Origin: Bacteroidales bacterium
GTDB taxonomy: Bacteria > Bacteroidota > Bacteroidia > Bacteroidales > ML635J-15
Assembly (NCBI GenBank): GCA_017651185.1
Contig: JAGCDJ010000031.1
Span: 92,959-156,958 of the forward strand
Direction: 5' to 3'
DNA: 64,000 bases
A program made the translations under genes and the position numbers. Under the pieces are notes generated by a model. That model ran no database searches. It was not told where the DNA came from and saw nothing but the letters and a program-made list of their open reading frames with translations. Below are positions 39,236 to 48,541 of this stretch, piece by piece; the first letter of the stretch is position 1; each line of letters starts with the position of its first letter.

Positions 39236-40075
39236 ATGGAAGAACAGCAAGTAAGGAAGATACTGGTATATACCGATTTTACTTCGGTAGGAGAAAGAAG
39301 TGTGCAGTGGGGCGTGTATTTCGCCGAAAAGTTCAAGATGGAATTGCTTTTGCTTCATGTCATTAATGAGAATACATATACATATTTCCCCAAAAGTACA
39401 GCCGAACAGGATGCAAAGGAAACCCTTGCTGACTATTGCGACAGCATAATGAAAGACCATGGCATCAAGGCGGAATATTATGTCGAGGAGGGGTGTACTT
39501 GTACTATTATCAATTCTACTGCCGAACGCATTGATGCATATTTGATTGTGCTTGGAACTCACGGCAAGGACGATTTGCAGTTCCTCTCGGGAACTTCGGC
39601 AGTGAAGATTATTCGCAAGGCACGCATTCCTTATTTTGTAATTCAGAAGAATACTCCTTACCCGAGTTACGGCAGCAAGATTGTTATGCCGATGGATGTT
39701 GCTAAGGAAATGAAGGAAAAGACCGGCTGGGTGACATATTTTGCAAAGCATCTTGAACAGGTTATTGATATTGTCCACAAGAAATCCGATGATGTTCGCC
39801 TATCAAACAATTTGCAGTTCTGTACAAAGTTTTTCGACCGCTATGAGTTGGTTTACAATAGGATAGTGCTTGGAGAACGCAAAAGTATCGACAGTCAGGC
39901 GGTGGATTATGCTTCAAACAACGAGTGCAAGTTGATAGTTATTACAACTACCAAGGAAGAACATCTGTGGCACAAGATTTTCGGTTTGCCCGAAGCCAAG
40001 ATTATCGCTAACGAGAAGGGCATTCCTGTATTGTGTGTCAATCCAAAGAAGGATTTGTATGTGCCTTGTATTTAG
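39236..40075 (+). CDS. Tandem-domain universal stress protein
   Basis: 279 residues from the ATG at 39236 (MEEQQVRKILVYTDF), chosen because UspA domains start at this strand; an ATG at 39155 would add a basic 27-residue leader. The first UspA domain runs to about residue 145 and has the nucleotide-binding-type ending LIVLGTHGKDDLQFLSGTSA. The second is divergent (VITTTKEEHLWHKIFGLPEAK, where the GxxG(9)GS pattern is lost). These proteins act in stress and starvation survival in the cytoplasm, by unclear mechanisms. Separate from the T9SS substrate gene 15 bases downstream, yet close enough to be cotranscribed. Confidence 0.85.
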   Translation: MEEQQVRKILVYTDFTSVGERSVQWGVYFAEKFKMELLLLHVINENTYTYFPKSTAEQDAKETLADYCDSIMKDHGIKAEYYVEEGCTCTIINSTAERIDAYLIVLGTHGKDDLQFLSGTSAVKIIRKARIPYFVIQKNTPYPSYGSKIVMPMDVAKEMKEKTGWVTYFAKHLEQVIDIVHKKSDDVRLSNNLQFCTKFFDRYELVYNRIVLGERKSIDSQAVDYASNNECKLIVITTTKEEHLWHKIFGLPEAKIIANEKGIPVLCVNPKKDLYVPCI

Positions 40076-40090
40076 CAAAATGTAAATGAT

Positions 40091-41821
40091 ATGAGATATT
40101 CTCTAGCAATATTGATGTTTTTCTTTGTGGCTGTGGCAAATGCGCAGGTATTCAATGCGTCATGCGATAGTTATGGAAGATGTTTTGTAGATGTTGACAA
40201 TGGCAGGTCTATTGTTGTGGAAAAGTCGCAACGGTTGCAGTTGGACGGTTGGCCAAAGACTTTTTCCAAAGATGAATACTATATGAATGTAAGAGGTGTT
40301 TGTCTTGCCGACATAGACGGCAATGGTTCAGATGAGATAATTTTTGGCGCCGATACAGCAATTTATGCATATAAGGGCGATGGTTCGTTTCTCTGGCGTA
40401 CCGATTTGCAGGGAATTGCATATTATCCGCCATCTTGTGTCGACATTGACAACGATGGTATTCCCGAAATTCTCATCTATACTCGAGCAAAAGCAGGTAC
40501 AAGTACTTCGTACTTCTATATTTTCGACAAGGATGGCAATGTGCGCGAAGGTTTCCCAAAGTCGTATTCAAATACGCAAATTATAATTGGTAGTCCTGTT
40601 ATTGCGGATTTTGATGGCGACAAGCAGATGGAGATTATCGTTGCGAAGTTTGGTTCGTCGCAGAGCAAACTTTATGTTTATGAACCAGATGGTTCTGTGC
40701 GAAGCGGTTTTCCGAAGACCGTAGCAGGGCGTTTTGCTGTTACGCCTTCGGTTGGTTACGACAGTAGGTCGAGGCAGATGGTTGATAGTCTTATCGTGCT
40801 GAATACTACAGAAGCAATTTATGCTTTCGACTTGAATGGCAATGTCCTCGATGGTTTTCCAGTGCAGAATGACAATGTTAAATTTTCGTACCAGTCGCCA
40901 TTGATTTGTCATACCAACGAAAAGACGGTTATTGTGGGTGCCAGTCATGGTGATGCGTCGATTTTCTACTCATTAGAAACCAACGGACAGTTTAGTGATG
41001 GTTGGCCTATCCCTACGGTAAACAATGCGTGGACGTATACTGCGCCGACTGTTGGCGGACTTGGTGAAACTTTTGATTTCTATATGTTTACGCAGCGAGA
41101 TTCTGACGCTGCAATCCACGCAATGCGACCCGATGGAAGTTACATAAGCGGTTTCCCTGCACCACGTGCCGATTTGGACGAAGGTGGTAGCGAAGGTGTT
41201 ACAACTTATATGTATTCAACCGATTTGTCGAAGATTTACATTTTCGGAACCTCGATTTCGGGAGATGCAAATGGTGAAGGTTATGTTCATATTTTTGAGG
41301 CAAATCCCGACTTGTCCGATTTCCACGAAACTGCGGAATCGCCTTTGCGCGTGCAGGGACTTTCGTTTATGAGTGCTGTAAATCTTGGTGATGTCAACGG
41401 AAACGGCAAACTTGACCTTGTTGTGCAGTCGTACGACCAGATGGGCGAGGGTACAGATTCTATTCATGTAAGTGTGTTCGAAACAGATTATGACTACAAT
41501 CCCAATTATATGTACGGAACATACAAGGGCAGGAACGACAGGTGCGGATTTGTTACACCGTTTGGACTGGATTTGAATGTAGAAGATGCTCTTTCTGATG
41601 AAATTTCCGTTTTCCCGAACCCTGTTTGCGACCGGCTTAACATAGTTTTGAATGTGGCATCAGATTTGCAAATTGTTGATATATCGGGCAAAACAATGTT
41701 TTCATACATTGGTTGTTCGGAAAATTATAGCATAGATGTGTCAAATTTGGAAACTGGCGTATATTTTTGTCGTATAAAAAACAATGATAAGGTACAAACT
41801 GTAAAATTCGTAAAGTTATGA
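40091..41821 (+). CDS. FG-GAP/VCBS repeat protein with T9SS type A sorting tail
   Basis: 576 residues. Signal peptide MRYSLAILMFFFVAVANAQ. Several beta-propeller-type repeats carry Ca-binding Asp loops: ADIDGNGSDEIIFG, DIDNDGIPEILIY, ADFDGDKQMEIIVA and GDVNGNGKLDLVVQ. The last ~75 residues form a Por-secretion tail: VFPNPVCDRLNIVL, VDISGKTMFS, LETGVYFCRI and KFVKL at the end. It is thus predicted to cross the outer membrane by T9SS and be anchored or released. Ligand unknown. Its stop overlaps the next start (ATGA). Confidence 0.9.
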   Translation: MRYSLAILMFFFVAVANAQVFNASCDSYGRCFVDVDNGRSIVVEKSQRLQLDGWPKTFSKDEYYMNVRGVCLADIDGNGSDEIIFGADTAIYAYKGDGSFLWRTDLQGIAYYPPSCVDIDNDGIPEILIYTRAKAGTSTSYFYIFDKDGNVREGFPKSYSNTQIIIGSPVIADFDGDKQMEIIVAKFGSSQSKLYVYEPDGSVRSGFPKTVAGRFAVTPSVGYDSRSRQMVDSLIVLNTTEAIYAFDLNGNVLDGFPVQNDNVKFSYQSPLICHTNEKTVIVGASHGDASIFYSLETNGQFSDGWPIPTVNNAWTYTAPTVGGLGETFDFYMFTQRDSDAAIHAMRPDGSYISGFPAPRADLDEGGSEGVTTYMYSTDLSKIYIFGTSISGDANGEGYVHIFEANPDLSDFHETAESPLRVQGLSFMSAVNLGDVNGNGKLDLVVQSYDQMGEGTDSIHVSVFETDYDYNPNYMYGTYKGRNDRCGFVTPFGLDLNVEDALSDEISVFPNPVCDRLNIVLNVASDLQIVDISGKTMFSYIGCSENYSIDVSNLETGVYFCRIKNNDKVQTVKFVKL

Positions 41822-42759
41822 GATTAATTGCAATAAAGATATTAGTTATTGGGCTGGCACTTTCGTTTGTGCCTTTTCTGAGCACTGCGCAGGTGATTGG
41901 CGAGAAGTTGCCCGACGGTTCAATAATAAACTATATCGACATCAACAAGAAGAAGCAGGGCAAGTGGATAAAGAAGTACAGCAATGGCAATGTGCGTTAC
42001 GAAGGTTTCTTTACCAATGATTTGCCGTCTGGAACTTTCAATTATTACTATGAGAATGGCAAGAAAAAGTCGGTGCTCGTGTATGCCGATGACCGTTCGT
42101 CGAAGGTTGAAATGTTTTGGCAAAGCGGTGCTACTGCTGCAACCGGCGGTTACGATGAGGAAACAAAGCGTCATGGTGAATGGCGGATGTATACAGAATC
42201 GGGAAAGTTGATGGAGATTATAAATTACGTTCATGACAAGGCCGAAGGCAATGTAGTTATGTATTATCCCAATACGACCAGACTTGTCCTTGACTGCATG
42301 TATGGCAACGGAACTCGCAACGGCTACTACAAGTATTACTTCGATAACGGCAACATTCACGAGGATGGTTTCTACAAAGATGGCGCAAGACATGGACATT
42401 GGAAGATTTATGCTCCCGATGGTTCTCTTGAGGAGGAAGGTGAATATGTGAATGGCAACAAGGAAGGCGAGTGGAAGGACTATCGTACCGACAAGTCTGG
42501 CGAAACGGTTGTATATAAGCATGGTCATTCCGACAAGGAAAAGGAGCAGATGGAAGAATGGAGACGCAAGGCAGAATGGGCAAAGGAACATCAGGACCAG
42601 TTTATGCGTCCAGAGGATTACCTCGACGACCCTATGGAGTTTTTCCGCCACAATTCCAATGTCGACTATGGCAATTCGCCTGCAAACACTCGTGAACAAC
42701 CAGCCAATACTAACAGCAATACAAGGTCGGGCGGTTCAAAGAAAAATTCGCGCAAATAA
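41818..42759 (+). CDS. MORN/YwqK-like repeat protein, exported
   Basis: 313 residues with a signal peptide (VIGLALSFVPFLSTAQ). Six or so ~23-residue repeats of the YwqK/MORN type, such as NGNVRYEGFFTNDLPSG and NGNIHEDGFYKDGARHGHW, form a beta-rich rod. The C-terminal ~90 residues are charged, then Asn/Ser-rich and probably disordered. Such proteins are sometimes annotated as antitoxins, but no toxin is adjacent and the signal peptide argues for an envelope role. Coupled to the T9SS substrate by an ATGA overlap; mnmA follows after 15 bases. Confidence 0.78.
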   Translation: MRLIAIKILVIGLALSFVPFLSTAQVIGEKLPDGSIINYIDINKKKQGKWIKKYSNGNVRYEGFFTNDLPSGTFNYYYENGKKKSVLVYADDRSSKVEMFWQSGATAATGGYDEETKRHGEWRMYTESGKLMEIINYVHDKAEGNVVMYYPNTTRLVLDCMYGNGTRNGYYKYYFDNGNIHEDGFYKDGARHGHWKIYAPDGSLEEEGEYVNGNKEGEWKDYRTDKSGETVVYKHGHSDKEKEQMEEWRRKAEWAKEHQDQFMRPEDYLDDPMEFFRHNSNVDYGNSPANTREQPANTNSNTRSGGSKKNSRK

Positions 42760-42774
42760 ATTCATCGTATAAAA

Positions 42775-43851
42775 ATGAAAAAACTTCTTTTGGCGATGAG
42801 CGGCGGTATCGACAGTTCGGTATCGGCGCTTATGTTGCGTGACAAATATGAAATCATAGGAGCAACGTTCCGCACATACGATTCGATGAAGGAATCGTGT
42901 ATTGCCCGCGAGAAGGGTTGCTGTACCATTGAAAGCATAATGGAAGCCAAGCATTTCGCCGAATCGCTAGGAATAGAGCATCATCTAGTTGATTTCAGGG
43001 AGCGTTTCCGTGAAACGGTAATCAGCAATTTCGTTTCCGAATATTTGCATGGTCGCACGCCAAATCCCTGTGTTGTGTGCAATCGCGAGATAAAGTGGGG
43101 TATTATGTTGCAAAAAGCCGATGACCTTGGCTGCGAATATGTTGCAACTGGACATTATGCACGTATTATGCACGAAAATGGCCGTTTTTTCTTACGTAAG
43201 GGTGTTGACTTGAGCAAGGACCAGACATATTTCCTTTGGCGATTGTCTCAGGAGAATCTTGCGAGGACTGTTTTCCCACTTGGCGAATACACGAAGGATG
43301 AAATCCGTGATATTGCAGACAAAAAAGGTTTCAAGGCATTGGTAAAGAAGCGCGAAAGTCAGGAAATTTGCTTTGTTCCCGACGATGACTACCGCAATTT
43401 CCTTCGCTCACAGGTTCCCGACATTGACGAAAAGATAGGGGAGGGCGACATTATTTCTACCGATGGAAAGGTTCTTGGCAAGCATAAAGGTTTCCCATTT
43501 TATACCATAGGTCAGCGAAAGGGTTTGAATGTTGCGGTTGGTCATCCTGTGTTTGTCACAGAGATAAATCCCGAAAAGAATACGGTTACCCTTGGTGAAC
43601 GCGAGGACTTGCTGAAAACAGAAATTTATGTCTGCGATTTGAATTTTATGAAGTACGAAAATCTGCTGTCGCCGATGAAGTTGGATTGCAAGATTCGCTA
43701 CAACAGCAAGGGCGTTGAATGCGAAGCCGTGCAGGAAGGTGATAGGTTGCACATAAAGTTTGCCCAGCCGGTATCGGCGGCTACACCCGGACAGTCAGCC
43801 GTGCTTTATGAAGGCGATGATGTGGTTGTTGGGGGAGTGATCGAAGGGTAA
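42775..43851 (+). CDS. mnmA: tRNA-specific 2-thiouridylase MnmA
   Basis: 358 residues. It adds sulfur to U34 of tRNA for Lys, Glu and Gln. The PP-loop is LLAMSGGIDSSVSA at residues 5-18, the first catalytic Cys lies in TPNPCVVCNREIKWG, and the second in SQEICFVPDDDYRNFL. ATGHYARI and TPGQSAVLYEGDDVVVGG complete the pattern. The first Cys region has an extra REKGCCTIE stretch, as in some Bacteroidota. Ended by a strong terminator. Confidence 0.96.
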   Translation: MKKLLLAMSGGIDSSVSALMLRDKYEIIGATFRTYDSMKESCIAREKGCCTIESIMEAKHFAESLGIEHHLVDFRERFRETVISNFVSEYLHGRTPNPCVVCNREIKWGIMLQKADDLGCEYVATGHYARIMHENGRFFLRKGVDLSKDQTYFLWRLSQENLARTVFPLGEYTKDEIRDIADKKGFKALVKKRESQEICFVPDDDYRNFLRSQVPDIDEKIGEGDIISTDGKVLGKHKGFPFYTIGQRKGLNVAVGHPVFVTEINPEKNTVTLGEREDLLKTEIYVCDLNFMKYENLLSPMKLDCKIRYNSKGVECEAVQEGDRLHIKFAQPVSAATPGQSAVLYEGDDVVVGGVIEG

Positions 43852-43880
43852 GGTTTATACCGATTTTGTATATTGAAAAA

Positions 43881-43912
43881 CAAAAAAGCCACCCTTTCGA
43901 GTGGCTTTTTTG
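43881..43912. terminator. Bidirectional terminator between mnmA and the hydrogenase operon
   Basis: A perfect 12-bp stem, CAAAAAAGCCAC (43881-43892) and its complement (43901-43912), with an 8-nt loop and A/T runs on both sides. Confidence 0.92.
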
Positions 43913-43929
43913 TTATAGCAGTGACTGAA

Positions 43930-44409
43930 TTAGTTGTTGTATTCAGCCAAAACTTCCTTAACCTTTTCAGGAGTCATTCTGCCGTAGGTCTTTCCGCCGA
44001 TGCTCATAACTGGAGCAAGACCGCAAGCACCAACGCAACGGAGGCAGTTCAATGAGAACTTTCCGTCTGGAGTTACCTGTCCAACTTCAATCTTGAGTTC
44101 GTTCTTCAATGCGTCGAGAACCTTTTCTGCACCTCTTACATAGCAAGCGGTACCAAGGCATACATTGATTGGATGTTCGCCCTTAGGAGTCATAGTGAAG
44201 AAGCTGTAGAAGCTAACAACACCATAAACCTTAGCTACTGGAATCTGCAGGCATTCTGCGATGTATTCCTGTACTTCTGCTGGCAAGTATCCGAAGTGAC
44301 CCTGAGCCTTATGGAGAACATTGATCAATTCTCCCGGTTTGTTACCAAAGGAATCGCATATTTCCTTGATAACTTTTACATTACATTCTGACAATTTTAT
44401 TGTAGCCAT
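43930..44409 (-). CDS. hydC: [FeFe] hydrogenase subunit HydC (NuoE-like, 2Fe-2S)
   Basis: 159 residues. The thioredoxin-like 2Fe-2S domain has all four Cys ligands: CLGTACYVRGA and NCLRCVGACGLAP. It passes electrons between NADH at HydB and the HydA catalytic subunit in the cytoplasmic trimer. Last gene of the operon, 20 bases after hydA; a purine-rich AGAGAGG lies 7 bases before its start, an unusually good Shine-Dalgarno for this phylum. Confidence 0.9.
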   Translation of the reverse strand: MATIKLSECNVKVIKEICDSFGNKPGELINVLHKAQGHFGYLPAEVQEYIAECLQIPVAKVYGVVSFYSFFTMTPKGEHPINVCLGTACYVRGAEKVLDALKNELKIEVGQVTPDGKFSLNCLRCVGACGLAPVMSIGGKTYGRMTPEKVKEVLAEYNN

Positions 44410-44429
44410 AATTTTTCCTCTCTTTAAAT

Positions 44430-46196
44430 TTAACCTTCAAATTCTACCTTAGTTGATCTGTCGAAGTATTTGGTGTGCAGCTGTTCGTGTGACAGATGTC
44501 CGCATGGTTCACCGTAGTACTCCTTGTAGATTGCTATAATGTCCGGATTTTCGTGTGACTTACGAATCGGCTTGCCGGCATCTTCGCGGTATGTAGCTTC
44601 CATACGCTTGCGGATGATGTCGCTGTTGCCGTGGTGGTAAGGCTGACCTGCGCCACCGATACATCCACCTGGGCATGCCATAACTTCGATGAAGTGGAAT
44701 CCTCTTGGATTACCGTTGCGAACTTCTTCCATCATAGCGCGTGCATTTGAAAGGGTATGGCATACAGCAACCTTTACTGGCAATCCGTCGAAATCAACGG
44801 TAGCAGTCTTTACGCCGTCCAATCCACGAACTTCTTCGAAGTCGATTCTTGGCAAGGTCTTCTTTGTGTGTACTTCGTAAGCTGTACGAAGTGCTGCTTC
44901 CATAACACCACCGGTAGCACCGAAGATAACTGCTGCACCAGTAGATTCGCCGAGTGGGCTGTCGAAGTCTTCTTCTGGGAGCTTGCTGAGGTCGATGTTG
45001 AACTGCTTGATGAGGTGTGCAAGTTCACGGGTCGAAATCGAGAAGTTAACATCTGGATCGCCGTTTACCTTGAATTCTTCACGAGCAACTTCGCTCTTCT
45101 TTGCCAAGCAAGGCATTACAGATACAACTACCATGTCTTCGCGCTTAACGCCGATCTTCTTTGCAAAGAAGTTCTTTGCTACAGGACCGAACATCTGTTG
45201 CGGTGACTTAGCTGTTGAGAGGTTGTCGAGAAGATCCGGGAAGTTCTTTTCCATGAACATGATCCATGCTGGGCAGCATGAAGTGAACTGAGGCATTGCA
45301 ACCTTTTCGCCATTGAGAACCTTTGCAACTCTGTGGAGAAGTTCTGTACCTTCTTCCATGATTGTGAGGTCGGCGCTCCAGTCGGTATCGAATACATAGT
45401 CGAATCCGATGCGGCGGAGAGCAGCTGCCATCTTGCCGGTAACGATAGTACCTGGTTCCAAACCAAATTCTTCGCCGAGAGCAACACGTACTGCAGGAGC
45501 TGTCTGAACAACAACTGTCTTGGTCGGGTCAGCAAGAGCCTTCATTACATCGCTTACATTGTCAACCAATGTCAAAGCGCCAACTGGGCATACCTGTACG
45601 CACTGTCCGCAGTTTACGCACGAAGTTTCGCCGAGGTCATTTTCGAATGCTGGTGATACAACTGCCGGGAAACCACGGTTGATAGCTGACAAAGCACCAA
45701 CGCTCTGAATCTGGTTACACATAGTTTCGCAACGACGGCACATAACGCACTTGTCCATGTCGCGGTATACAGACTTGGTAGTGTCCTTGCGATAAGTTGA
45801 CTGTTCGCCCTTGAATGGGATTTCGCGAATACCGAGCTTTGTTGCCAATGCCTGAAGTTCGCAGTCACCCGACTTAGCGCACTGCAAGCAGTCATTCGGG
45901 TGGTCGGAGAGGATAAGTTCAACAACGGTTTTGCGAGCGTTGATAACTCTTGCGTTGTGAGTGTGAACAACCATTCCTTCCATGCATTCGGTAACGCATG
46001 CTGGAGCGAGGTTTCTTCTTCCTTCAACTTCAACGACACAAACACGGCATCCACCTGGTTTGTTTTCAAAATTCATTCCTGCAAGTTCAAAGTAGCACAA
46101 TGTAGGAATATCAATGCCGAACTGACGAGCTGCCTTCAATATGGTGGTTCCAGCTTCGACTTCAATCGGTTTATTATCTATTGTTAATTTTACCAT
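44430..46196 (-). CDS. hydA: [FeFe] hydrogenase catalytic subunit HydA (group A3-like)
   Basis: 588 residues. N-terminal 2Fe-2S domain (CYFELAGMNFENKPGGCRVC), then a His/Cys cluster (HPNDCLQCAKSGDCELQ), two 4Fe-4S motifs (CVMCRRCETMCNQ; CVNCGQCVQVCP), and the H-cluster domain with all three signatures: TSCCPAW (~305), MPCLAKKSE (~362) and MACPGGCIGGAGQP (~508). It reduces protons to H2 or the reverse. With NuoF- and NuoE-type partners it forms the trimeric, electron-bifurcating-type enzyme that uses NADH and reduced ferredoxin together. Maturases HydEFG are not in the window. Confidence 0.95.
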   Translation of the reverse strand: MVKLTIDNKPIEVEAGTTILKAARQFGIDIPTLCYFELAGMNFENKPGGCRVCVVEVEGRRNLAPACVTECMEGMVVHTHNARVINARKTVVELILSDHPNDCLQCAKSGDCELQALATKLGIREIPFKGEQSTYRKDTTKSVYRDMDKCVMCRRCETMCNQIQSVGALSAINRGFPAVVSPAFENDLGETSCVNCGQCVQVCPVGALTLVDNVSDVMKALADPTKTVVVQTAPAVRVALGEEFGLEPGTIVTGKMAAALRRIGFDYVFDTDWSADLTIMEEGTELLHRVAKVLNGEKVAMPQFTSCCPAWIMFMEKNFPDLLDNLSTAKSPQQMFGPVAKNFFAKKIGVKREDMVVVSVMPCLAKKSEVAREEFKVNGDPDVNFSISTRELAHLIKQFNIDLSKLPEEDFDSPLGESTGAAVIFGATGGVMEAALRTAYEVHTKKTLPRIDFEEVRGLDGVKTATVDFDGLPVKVAVCHTLSNARAMMEEVRNGNPRGFHFIEVMACPGGCIGGAGQPYHHGNSDIIRKRMEATYREDAGKPIRKSHENPDIIAIYKEYYGEPCGHLSHEQLHTKYFDRSTKVEFEG

Positions 46197-46227
46197 TTCT
46201 AAATTGTTTTTACGGTTTGAATCTTAA

Positions 46228-48045
46228 TTACTTAACTGAAATTGCACCAAATTTACACTTATCGATGCAGGTACCACACTTGATACACTTGTCCTGGTCG
46301 ATTGCCATTGAAGCAAGCTTGTGACCTTCTGGAGTATAGTCGGTTCTTGAAATTGCGCTTACTGGGCAAGCCTTTGCGCATGCTCCGCAACCTATACACT
46401 TTTCTTGATCGATAACATATTTCTTCATAGCCCTGCACTGACCTGCGCGGCACTTCTTTTCGGTAACATGTTCTACATATTCGTCCCAGAAGTTGTTCAA
46501 TGTCGAAAGTACTGGGTTTGGTGAAGTCTGACCTAAACCGCACAATGCAGAATCCTTGATAACCATTGCGAGGTTCTTCAGCTTTTCGAGGTCTTCCATA
46601 GTGCCCTTGCCTTCGGTAATCTTGGTAAGGATTTCGAGCATACGCTTGTTACCTACGCGGCATGGAGTACACTTACCGCAAGATTCTTCGCAGGTGAATT
46701 CGAGGAAGAACTTAGCGATAGAAACCATACAGTCGTCTTCGTCCATAACGATCATACCGCCCGAACCCATCATTGAGCCAGCAGCTACTAGGTTATCGAA
46801 ATCAACTGGAGTGTCGAGGTGCTTTTCTGTCAAGCAGCCGCCCGAAGGACCACCAGTCTGTACAGCTTTGAATTTCTTTCCGTTCTTGATACCACCACCG
46901 ATTTCGTAGATGATTTCGCGAAGGGTGATACCCATAGGAACTTCGATAAGACCTACGTTGTTGATCTTTCCTGCCAAAGCGAATACCTTAGTTCCCTTTG
47001 ACTTTTCGGTTCCGATCGATGCGAACCATTCCCATCCGCGGTTGAAGATAACTGGGATGTTAGCGAAAGTTTCAACATTGTTTACGTTGGTTGGGAGTTC
47101 CATATAACCTGCCTGTGCTGGGAAAGGTGGCTTGAATGTAGGTTCGCCACGCTTACCTTCCATCGAGTGGATAAGAGCAGTTTCCTCACCGCAAACGAAT
47201 GCACCAGCACCGTAGCGGAGTTCGATTTCGAAATCGAAGCCTGTTCCCATGATGTCCTTACCCAAAAGACCGTATTCTTCAGCCTGCTTGATAGCAACCT
47301 GGAGTCTGTGGATTGCCAATGGGTATTCAGCACGGATATAGATCAAACCTTTGGTTGCGCCGATGCAGTAACCGCAGATTGCCATAGCTTCAAGAATCGA
47401 GTGCGGGTCACCTTCGAGGACGCTTCTGTCCATGAATGCTCCCGGGTCACCTTCGTCAGCGTTGCAGGTAACGTACTTCTGTACACCTGGACGGCTCTTT
47501 GAAGCGATTTCCCACTTAACGCCAGTCGGGAAGCCTGCGCCACCACGACCGCGGAGACCTGATTTCTTTACTACGTCGATAGCTTCAGCTGGAGTCATTT
47601 CGGTAAGAACCTTACCCAATGCAGCATAACCTTCGCGAGCGATGCATTCGTCGATGTTTTCTGGATCGATGAAACCGCAGTTACGCAAAGCGATACGGAT
47701 CTGCTTCTTGTAGAACTCCATGTGCTTCGAGTCGCTTACGTGTTCCTTGTTTTCAGGATCAACGTAGAGCAGACGGTTAACTTTTCTACCTTTAATAATA
47801 TGTTCTTCGATTATTTCCTTTGCATCTTCAGGAGTTACCTGAGTGTAGAAGGTGTTGTCAGGAATAACCTTAACGATCGGACCTTTTTCGCAGAATCCGA
47901 AGCATCCTGTTGGAACTACCTTTGCAAAGTCTTTCAAACCGTGAGATTCGAGCTCCTTATCGAGCTGTGCCATTACTTCGTGGCTTCTTGATGCCGAGCA
48001 GCCAGTGCCGCCGCATACCAAGAGGTGCATTTTGTATTGTGCCAT
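46228..48045 (-). CDS. hydB: [FeFe] hydrogenase subunit HydB (NuoF-like, NADH/FMN)
   Basis: 605 residues. N-terminal thioredoxin-like 2Fe-2S domain (CGGTGCSAS...PTGCFGFCEKGP), then the NuoF core with the NADH/FMN site (KSGLRGRGGAGFPTG; CNADEGDPGAFMDR), the 4Fe-4S motif ESCGKCTPCRVG, and two C-terminal ferredoxin motifs (CIGCGACAKACP; CIKCGTCIDKC). It oxidises NADH and is the presumed bifurcation site. The start at 48045 is preceded by AAGGAGGAA at 9-10 bases, a full Shine-Dalgarno. Confidence 0.94.
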   Translation of the reverse strand: MAQYKMHLLVCGGTGCSASRSHEVMAQLDKELESHGLKDFAKVVPTGCFGFCEKGPIVKVIPDNTFYTQVTPEDAKEIIEEHIIKGRKVNRLLYVDPENKEHVSDSKHMEFYKKQIRIALRNCGFIDPENIDECIAREGYAALGKVLTEMTPAEAIDVVKKSGLRGRGGAGFPTGVKWEIASKSRPGVQKYVTCNADEGDPGAFMDRSVLEGDPHSILEAMAICGYCIGATKGLIYIRAEYPLAIHRLQVAIKQAEEYGLLGKDIMGTGFDFEIELRYGAGAFVCGEETALIHSMEGKRGEPTFKPPFPAQAGYMELPTNVNNVETFANIPVIFNRGWEWFASIGTEKSKGTKVFALAGKINNVGLIEVPMGITLREIIYEIGGGIKNGKKFKAVQTGGPSGGCLTEKHLDTPVDFDNLVAAGSMMGSGGMIVMDEDDCMVSIAKFFLEFTCEESCGKCTPCRVGNKRMLEILTKITEGKGTMEDLEKLKNLAMVIKDSALCGLGQTSPNPVLSTLNNFWDEYVEHVTEKKCRAGQCRAMKKYVIDQEKCIGCGACAKACPVSAISRTDYTPEGHKLASMAIDQDKCIKCGTCIDKCKFGAISVK

Positions 48046-48054
48046 TACTTCTGT

Positions 48055-48062
48055 TCCTCCTT
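48055..48062 (-). promoter_or_regulatory. Strong Shine-Dalgarno for hydB
   Basis: AAGGAGGA on the minus strand, ideally spaced from the hydB ATG. Bacteroidota rarely use such sites; a second one, GGAGG (48461-48465), precedes the small subunit gene by 6 bases. Confidence 0.7.
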
Positions 48063-48064
48063 AT

Positions 48065-48454
48065 TTAGATTGATCTGTAGTTTGCGGGAAGAATTCCTTC
48101 GATCAATTCTCCGTTCTTAATATACTTTTCAATGATTTCGTCGGCCTTCTTTACGTCAACGTAACCGAATACTACTGGGTCGCTACCTGGGCGAGTTACT
48201 TCGATAGTAGGTTCTGCGTGGCAGTATCCCATGTCACCAACCTGAATTACCAAAGCCTTAACGCCTCTCTTGTCGAGTTCTTCCATCAAGTAGTTCATGA
48301 TTTCCTTGGCACCTGCTGCGATACCGCTGGTAGCCATACCAACCTTGATCTGAACGATTGCTTCGGGTGAACTGCTGTTTTCCCTCAGCTGCATTTTGCC
48401 TTGCATTTCTTCTTTAATCTTCTTTAGTTCTGCAAGATTTTTAATTTTATTCAT
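48065..48454 (-). CDS. Small NuoE/ferredoxin-fold protein heading the hydrogenase operon, cluster ligands lost
   Basis: 129 residues. The fold matches the thioredoxin-like 2Fe-2S ferredoxin (VGMATSGIAAGAKEIMNYLM; LVIQVGDMGYCHAEPTIEV). Relatives place Cys in the MATCGIAAGA-type loop and in the second loop; here the first is Ser and only one Cys remains, so a 2Fe-2S cluster is unlikely. Homologues are often found beside HydABC and are called a fourth subunit; a structural or regulatory role is inferred. Spacing to hydB is 19 bases. Confidence 0.75.
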   Translation of the reverse strand: MNKIKNLAELKKIKEEMQGKMQLRENSSSPEAIVQIKVGMATSGIAAGAKEIMNYLMEELDKRGVKALVIQVGDMGYCHAEPTIEVTRPGSDPVVFGYVDVKKADEIIEKYIKNGELIEGILPANYRSI

Positions 48455-48533
48455 ACTTGTCCTCCAAAGTTAAATTTGAAATATTTGTATTACACTTATT
48501 TACACTAATTTTTCTAATTAAAAATTGAAAGTC

Positions 48534-48541
48534 CAAAGATA
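48534..48541 (-). promoter_or_regulatory. Candidate -7 box for the hydrogenase operon
   Basis: TATCTTTG on the minus strand, 79 bases before the first gene. TTTG at 48557-48560 is 15 bases upstream, a little short. Confidence 0.5.

Noticed and set aside
41920..42699. Minus-strand hydrophobic frame of 259 codons
   Set aside because: Antisense to the MORN-like repeats; the apparent membrane helices come from the complement of Lys/Glu/Asn-rich codons.
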